From Algoriphagus hitonicola (GTDB taxonomy: Bacteria; Bacteroidota; Bacteroidia; Cytophagales; Cyclobacteriaceae), in assembly GCF_900113375.1 (NCBI RefSeq), contig NZ_FOPC01000011.1:6530-70529 (forward strand): 64,000 bases of DNA, in the 5' to 3' direction. The translations under genes and the position numbers were made by a program. Of the stretch, positions 60,723 through 64,000 are shown one piece after another. The stretch's first letter is position 1; each line of letters starts with the position of its first letter. Under the pieces are notes generated by a model, which had not been told where the DNA came from, did no database searches, and saw only the letters and a list, made by a program, of their open reading frames with translations.

Positions 60723-60979
60723 CTGAAATCTTCAATGGGTTGATCAATTACTGCAGCAGCTAGGTAGAGTGTCATATTTGATAAATATTTAGCGTTTAGC
60801 AGTGCCTCGGCTACCAAATCATCTCCATAGTACCTTCGGCAGTTGCGGATATCAGGCACGTCTCCGCGCTCAAAAACCCGTTCGATGACAAATTTGTATT
60901 TCTTGTCATAGTCCAGATTTTCAAAATCCACATCCCAAAATATCCGCTTATCAAAGACGGGTTTTTCTTTCGCTTTCAT
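60677..60979 (-). CDS. DUF6922-like antitoxin partner of the nucleotidyltransferase
   Basis: 100 residues from the ATG at 60979 (MKAKEKPVFDKRIF); a TTG at 60997 is possible. The text RIFWDVDFENLDYDKKYKFV and FERGDVPDIRNCRRYYGDD is characteristic of short Bacteroidota DUF6922 proteins that precede AbiEii-type genes. It takes the antitoxin position without the AbiEi winged helix. A neutralising role is inferred from position only. Confidence 0.8.
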   Translation of the reverse strand: MKAKEKPVFDKRIFWDVDFENLDYDKKYKFVIERVFERGDVPDIRNCRRYYGDDLVAEALLNAKYLSNMTLYLAAAVIDQPIEDFRCYKLRQSNPELFPY

Positions 60980-61009
60980 CACGTCTAAGTTAAACAAATT
61001 CAGTCAAGC

Positions 61010-61188
61010 TTACTGCATGGCGTAAATGAGATGGTAAGTGAAGGCAATAGTCTCCTTGTAATTTTCCTTGCCGATTTTTTCGTCAATTCAATGAAATCGT
61101 GATAGGCTGGCAGAGTCCATTCGAAGGGATAAAAGCGATAGACTTCATCGGAAATCACGTAAAAATACAGGGCATCTCTAACTTTAAT
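61010..61188 (-). pseudogene. Frameshifted 3' gene fragment
   Basis: The minus strand reads, with no start codon and directly behind a TAA (61191-61189), a coding-like fragment beginning IKVRDALYFYVISDE and containing YPFEWTLPAYHDF. After a six-A run (about 61073-61078) the coding text continues in another frame as IGKENYKETIAFTYH and ends LIYAMQ-stop at 61010. Restoring one A joins both parts into about 59 residues. I do not recognise the protein. It sits just upstream of the antitoxin gene. Confidence 0.6.
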
Positions 61189-61205
61189 TTAAATGAAGGG
61201 AGTTT

Positions 61206-61943
61206 TTAGCGAACCGTGATGTGAAAGCAGTTTTGCTTTCGTTCCTTTATCACAAAAATTTTATTTTCCTTTTGGAAGTGACTCAGTACTTTTTCCAATT
61301 GCTTCTGTTTCTTGTAATCCCAAGACTTCACCCCATTAAATCGGATGTAAGAAATATCAAAGGAGCGTCCATGGGAGTGGGAAGATATTCCTTTGGTTGC
61401 ATTTCGGTTTCTGCGGCTCAGTTTCTTTTGCTGATCCATGGTTCGTGTGCCGGAGGTTACGGTGAAAAAGGCTTCGTCTCCGACCAAAGCCTGGAAAGTT
61501 TGCCCAAGCTCTTCTAAGACCTTTTTTGATTCTGAAGTGAGATAGGGGTGGCTATGGGTCAATTTTTCCACCTCATAGCCTATGCCTGAGTTGACTTCTT
61601 CCAGTAATCCATCTTCCACCAATTGAAAAAGTTGATTTTCATCCAGAATAGGACCCACACTATTTTCTTCAGCAGCAGAAAGGTGATTGGCATAGTGATC
61701 TCTGCGAAGTCGGACCTTGAACTCTTTTAGGTCGGGGACGACAAAGATTTCCTCCGGTTCGGGTACAGGTTCGGGAACTTCGATGGGCTGTTCTGCTATT
61801 CTAGGCATTGGTTCACCAAGGAGAATAGCATAGGCATCGGAGAGTTGCTTTTTGAGCGTCGGTCGATAGGTGACCGTGGCTAGGGTGCCAAGAGAGAAAA
61901 GTGTTAAAAATGAAAATACAAAGAAGAGGGTGGTTTTCTTCAT
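61206..61943 (-). CDS. DUF5715 family protein, M15-peptidase-like
   Basis: 245 residues with an N-terminal signal anchor (about residues 3-24). A low-complexity Pro/Glu linker follows (about residues 55-70). The C-terminal domain has SSHSHGRSFDISYI and a terminal HITVR, matching the SxHxxGxAxD plus late His zinc site of M15 (VanY-like) D,D-carboxypeptidases. It probably cleaves peptidoglycan stem peptides in the periplasm. Confidence 0.8.
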   Translation of the reverse strand: MKKTTLFFVFSFLTLFSLGTLATVTYRPTLKKQLSDAYAILLGEPMPRIAEQPIEVPEPVPEPEEIFVVPDLKEFKVRLRRDHYANHLSAAEENSVGPILDENQLFQLVEDGLLEEVNSGIGYEVEKLTHSHPYLTSESKKVLEELGQTFQALVGDEAFFTVTSGTRTMDQQKKLSRRNRNATKGISSHSHGRSFDISYIRFNGVKSWDYKKQKQLEKVLSHFQKENKIFVIKERKQNCFHITVR

Positions 61944-62351
61944 GTAGTTAGGAATTAGCTGTTTAAGGGTGATTTTGGAAGGTAGGCAATCGGGTAACTT
62001 TTGCCAAAGCTTACTTTTTTAACGGTTTTAATTCCTGATTTATTGCAGATCGTGTTTTTTTAGTCTTTTTGAGGTCTTATAAAGGGCCTGTTTAGATTTT
62101 CTAAATCAGGAATCATAAATTCCGATCGGAGAACACTCCCTACATTTCTTTTAATTGCGGATTGTGCAGATTTTCAACTAGATTCTTCTGTTCGGTTTTG
62201 TTTCCCACGCCATTCATCTGTGCGATATGATCAAGTACGGTCTCGGTTGAAAGTAGAAATCCATGGATAATCGCAGATTTTTTTTAAGCGGTATTCAGGT
62301 TTTAGGATATTTTTTCTAATTAAGTTTTTGAACACCAAGCTCAACCTTTCG
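61944..62351. other. 408-bp gap with a gene remnant
   Basis: No complete gene is seen. The gap holds the coding-like remnant described at 62140-62283 and AT-rich sequence on both sides. The right end should include the promoter of the DUF885 gene, but no exact TAnnTTTG match is present; the closest text is TAAGTTTTTG near 62321, which has one base too many. Confidence 0.5.
62140..62283 (-). pseudogene. Short gene remnant of unknown origin
   Basis: A 47-residue coding-like frame on the minus strand, bounded by stops on both sides, includes IIHGFLLSTETVLDHIAQMN and ends NPQLKEM-stop at 62140. It has no start codon near its 5' end, which begins directly after a TAA. The text has ordinary amino-acid composition, unlike random AT-rich frames. 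The family is not recognised. Confidence 0.45.
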
Positions 62352-64000
62352 ATGAAAAAAGCCATCTTCTTCCTTCTTTTCTGTGGTTTTGCCTCCTTGG
62401 CACAAGCCACCGAACTCGCCCAAATGATCCAAACCTATCAAGCGGATCGGGGTGCACTGAGCCGATTGTACACCAATTCGCTTTCCGAAGAATATTTCGA
62501 ACGGATGGAGAGGCTTAATCAAGAATATTTGCAAACACTGCAGAGCTTTAATTATGATTCCTTCTCTGAAGATGGGAAAATCGATTATGTTCTTTTTCGG
62601 AATTACCTGGAAACTCAACTCGCCGAGTTGGCTTTGGAAAGAAAAGCCTTTGATGAGGTGAAATCCGTGTTGGCTTTTTCGGAGCCTCTTCATGATTTTG
62701 TGGTGGCCCGCCGCCGAGCCAAAGAACCGGACTCCAAGTCATTGGCGGCAAGTTGGAATGATGTGGCCAAGCAAATTGACAAACAAAAGGAAGCGATATC
62801 GGCCACTCCCAAATACAATTCTTGGCAGAAGGCGGATTTGGCTGCTTCTACGGTGGAAAGCCTGCATCAAACGGTCAAGGAAGCCTATGATTTTTACCTT
62901 GACTATGATCCGGAATTTACCTGGTGGATGCCTGAGCCATGGAAAAACTTGGATGCCAGCCTGAATTCATATGCTTCAGCTTTGCGTGAGCACTACACCA
63001 ATTCGGTGAAGGATGACGGTAGTGGCATCATCGGTAAACCCATCGGAAGGGAAGCACTGCTAAATCAGCTGGCCTTTGAGATGATCGCTTATTCTCCCGA
63101 GGAGTTGATCGCAGAGGCCGAGCGTCAATTTGAATGGTGTGAAAAGGAAATGCTCAAAGCTTCCGCTGAACTCGGCTACAGGGATGACTGGAAAGCCGCA
63201 CTGGAAATGGTCAAGGAAACTTACCTACCCGCGGGAGCCTGGCCTGAGGAAGTGGCCCGTCTTGGAGAAGAGGCTATCGGGATCATGGAGGAAAACGACT
63301 GGATTACTGTGCCTGAACTGGCGAAAGAAACTTGGCGAACGCGGATGATTTCGGCCGCGAGACAACGAGTCAGTCCTTTCTTTCTGGGTGGAGAAGTGAT
63401 TCAGATTTCTTACCCAACTTCCGAGATGACACATGAGGAAAAAATGATGTCCATGCGGGGAAATAATCCCCATTTTTCACGGGCCACGGTTCAGCATGAA
63501 TTGATTCCCGGACATCATTTGCAGCAGTTTATGAATCAGCGCTACATGACACACCGTCGGCTTTTCCGTACGCCATTCTGGACCGAAGGTTGGGCCTTGT
63601 ACTGGGAATTTGTGCTTTGGGATCGGGACTTTCCACGGGATGCCAAGGACAAAGTGGGCATGTTGTTTTGGCGAATGCACCGCTGCGCCCGGATCATCTT
63701 TTCGCTCAATTATCACCTGGGTAAAATGACACCACAGGAATGCATCGATCTTTTAGTGGATCGGGTGGGGCACGAATATGCCAATGCGGAAGCGGAAGTC
63801 CGGCGATCCTTTGAGGGGAGCTATGGACCGCTGTACCAGATTGCCTATATGATTGGGGCTTTGGAGTTTTATGCGCTTCGGGCGGAAATGGTGGACTCAG
63901 GGAAAATGCAGGAAAAAGCCTTTCATGACTTGATTATGCAGCAAAATACCATGCCGGTGGAAATCCTGAGAGCCAAAGTCACAGGACAGCCGTTGGACAA
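62352..64000 (+). CDS. DUF885 family zinc peptidase, cut by the right edge
   Basis: At least 549 residues, incomplete at the 3' end. A signal peptide (MKKAIFFLLFCGFASLAQA) gives a periplasmic or secreted protein. The gluzincin motif HELIPGHHLQ is at about residues 382-391, followed by FWTEGWALYWE about 34 residues later, which supplies the third zinc ligand. DUF885 proteins are M3-like metallopeptidases of unknown substrate. The usual length (about 570-600 residues) means only a short part is missing. Confidence 0.88.
   Translation, partial: MKKAIFFLLFCGFASLAQATELAQMIQTYQADRGALSRLYTNSLSEEYFERMERLNQEYLQTLQSFNYDSFSEDGKIDYVLFRNYLETQLAELALERKAFDEVKSVLAFSEPLHDFVVARRRAKEPDSKSLAASWNDVAKQIDKQKEAISATPKYNSWQKADLAASTVESLHQTVKEAYDFYLDYDPEFTWWMPEPWKNLDASLNSYASALREHYTNSVKDDGSGIIGKPIGREALLNQLAFEMIAYSPEELIAEAERQFEWCEKEMLKASAELGYRDDWKAALEMVKETYLPAGAWPEEVARLGEEAIGIMEENDWITVPELAKETWRTRMISAARQRVSPFFLGGEVIQISYPTSEMTHEEKMMSMRGNNPHFSRATVQHELIPGHHLQQFMNQRYMTHRRLFRTPFWTEGWALYWEFVLWDRDFPRDAKDKVGMLFWRMHRCARIIFSLNYHLGKMTPQECIDLLVDRVGHEYANAEAEVRRSFEGSYGPLYQIAYMIGALEFYALRAEMVDSGKMQEKAFHDLIMQQNTMPVEILRAKVTGQPLD

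Overview
The window is chromosomal DNA from a Bacteroidota bacterium, most likely order Cytophagales (Cyclobacteriaceae/Algoriphagus-like). This rests on gldKLMN, a PorP/SprF protein, a PorW/SprE-like lipoprotein, DUF4271, DUF6089, a leucine dehydrogenase, an ATP synthase operon without beta and epsilon genes, and several promoters with the Bacteroidota -7 element TAnnTTTG. The genus is inference. Genes are densely packed, and I see no rRNA, tRNA, CRISPR array or intact insertion sequence.

Layout. 1-351 is repeat-rich non-coding DNA. 352-9227, all minus strand, is an envelope and housekeeping block: thioredoxin, two OmpH/Skp chaperones, BamA, UppS, a DUF6089 protein, NAD kinase, a CBS protein and a chromate transporter; it is followed by a 2OG-Fe(II) oxygenase. 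10274-12822 (plus) holds a lipoprotein, serS and an NTF2-like protein. 12817-17944 (minus) holds coaE, a YbbR protein, yajC, a DUF1573 lipoprotein, a YtxH protein, nusB and leucine dehydrogenase. 18090-20287 (plus) has an ABC exporter and a charged coiled-coil protein. 20361-28228 (minus) has two parvulin chaperones, a PP2C/STAS/anti-sigma-kinase module, a DUF721 protein and hemW. 28266-37554 (plus) has an Omp85 protein, DUF4271, hemD, porP and gldKLMN, the type IX secretion/gliding motor. 37570-44369 (minus) has uvrC, PBP1A and the PorW/SprE-like lipoprotein. 44502-50186 (plus) is the ATP synthase operon (atpZ, a membrane protein, atpB, E, F, H, A, G).

The accessory part begins after the atp terminator. 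50279-52184 is an AT-rich two-gene module: an HNH nuclease followed, with a 20-base overlap, by a methyltransferase fused to a HIT domain. This is my best candidate for an undescribed system. A convergent AAA ATPase follows, preceded by four tandem 14-bp repeats that embed three -7 promoter elements, and then a DoxX protein.

54136-60104 is a complete trans-4-hydroxy-L-proline catabolic cluster: dehydrogenase, epimerase, 2-oxoglutarate-semialdehyde dehydrogenase, deaminase and a divergent AraC regulator. It should convert hydroxyproline to 2-oxoglutarate. 60096-60979 is an AbiEii-type toxin/antitoxin pair, and two gene remnants lie nearby (61010-61188, 62140-62283). The window ends with a DUF5715/M15-like peptidase and a DUF885 zinc peptidase cut by the right edge.

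All calls come from reading the sequence and recalled family knowledge; no database search was run.
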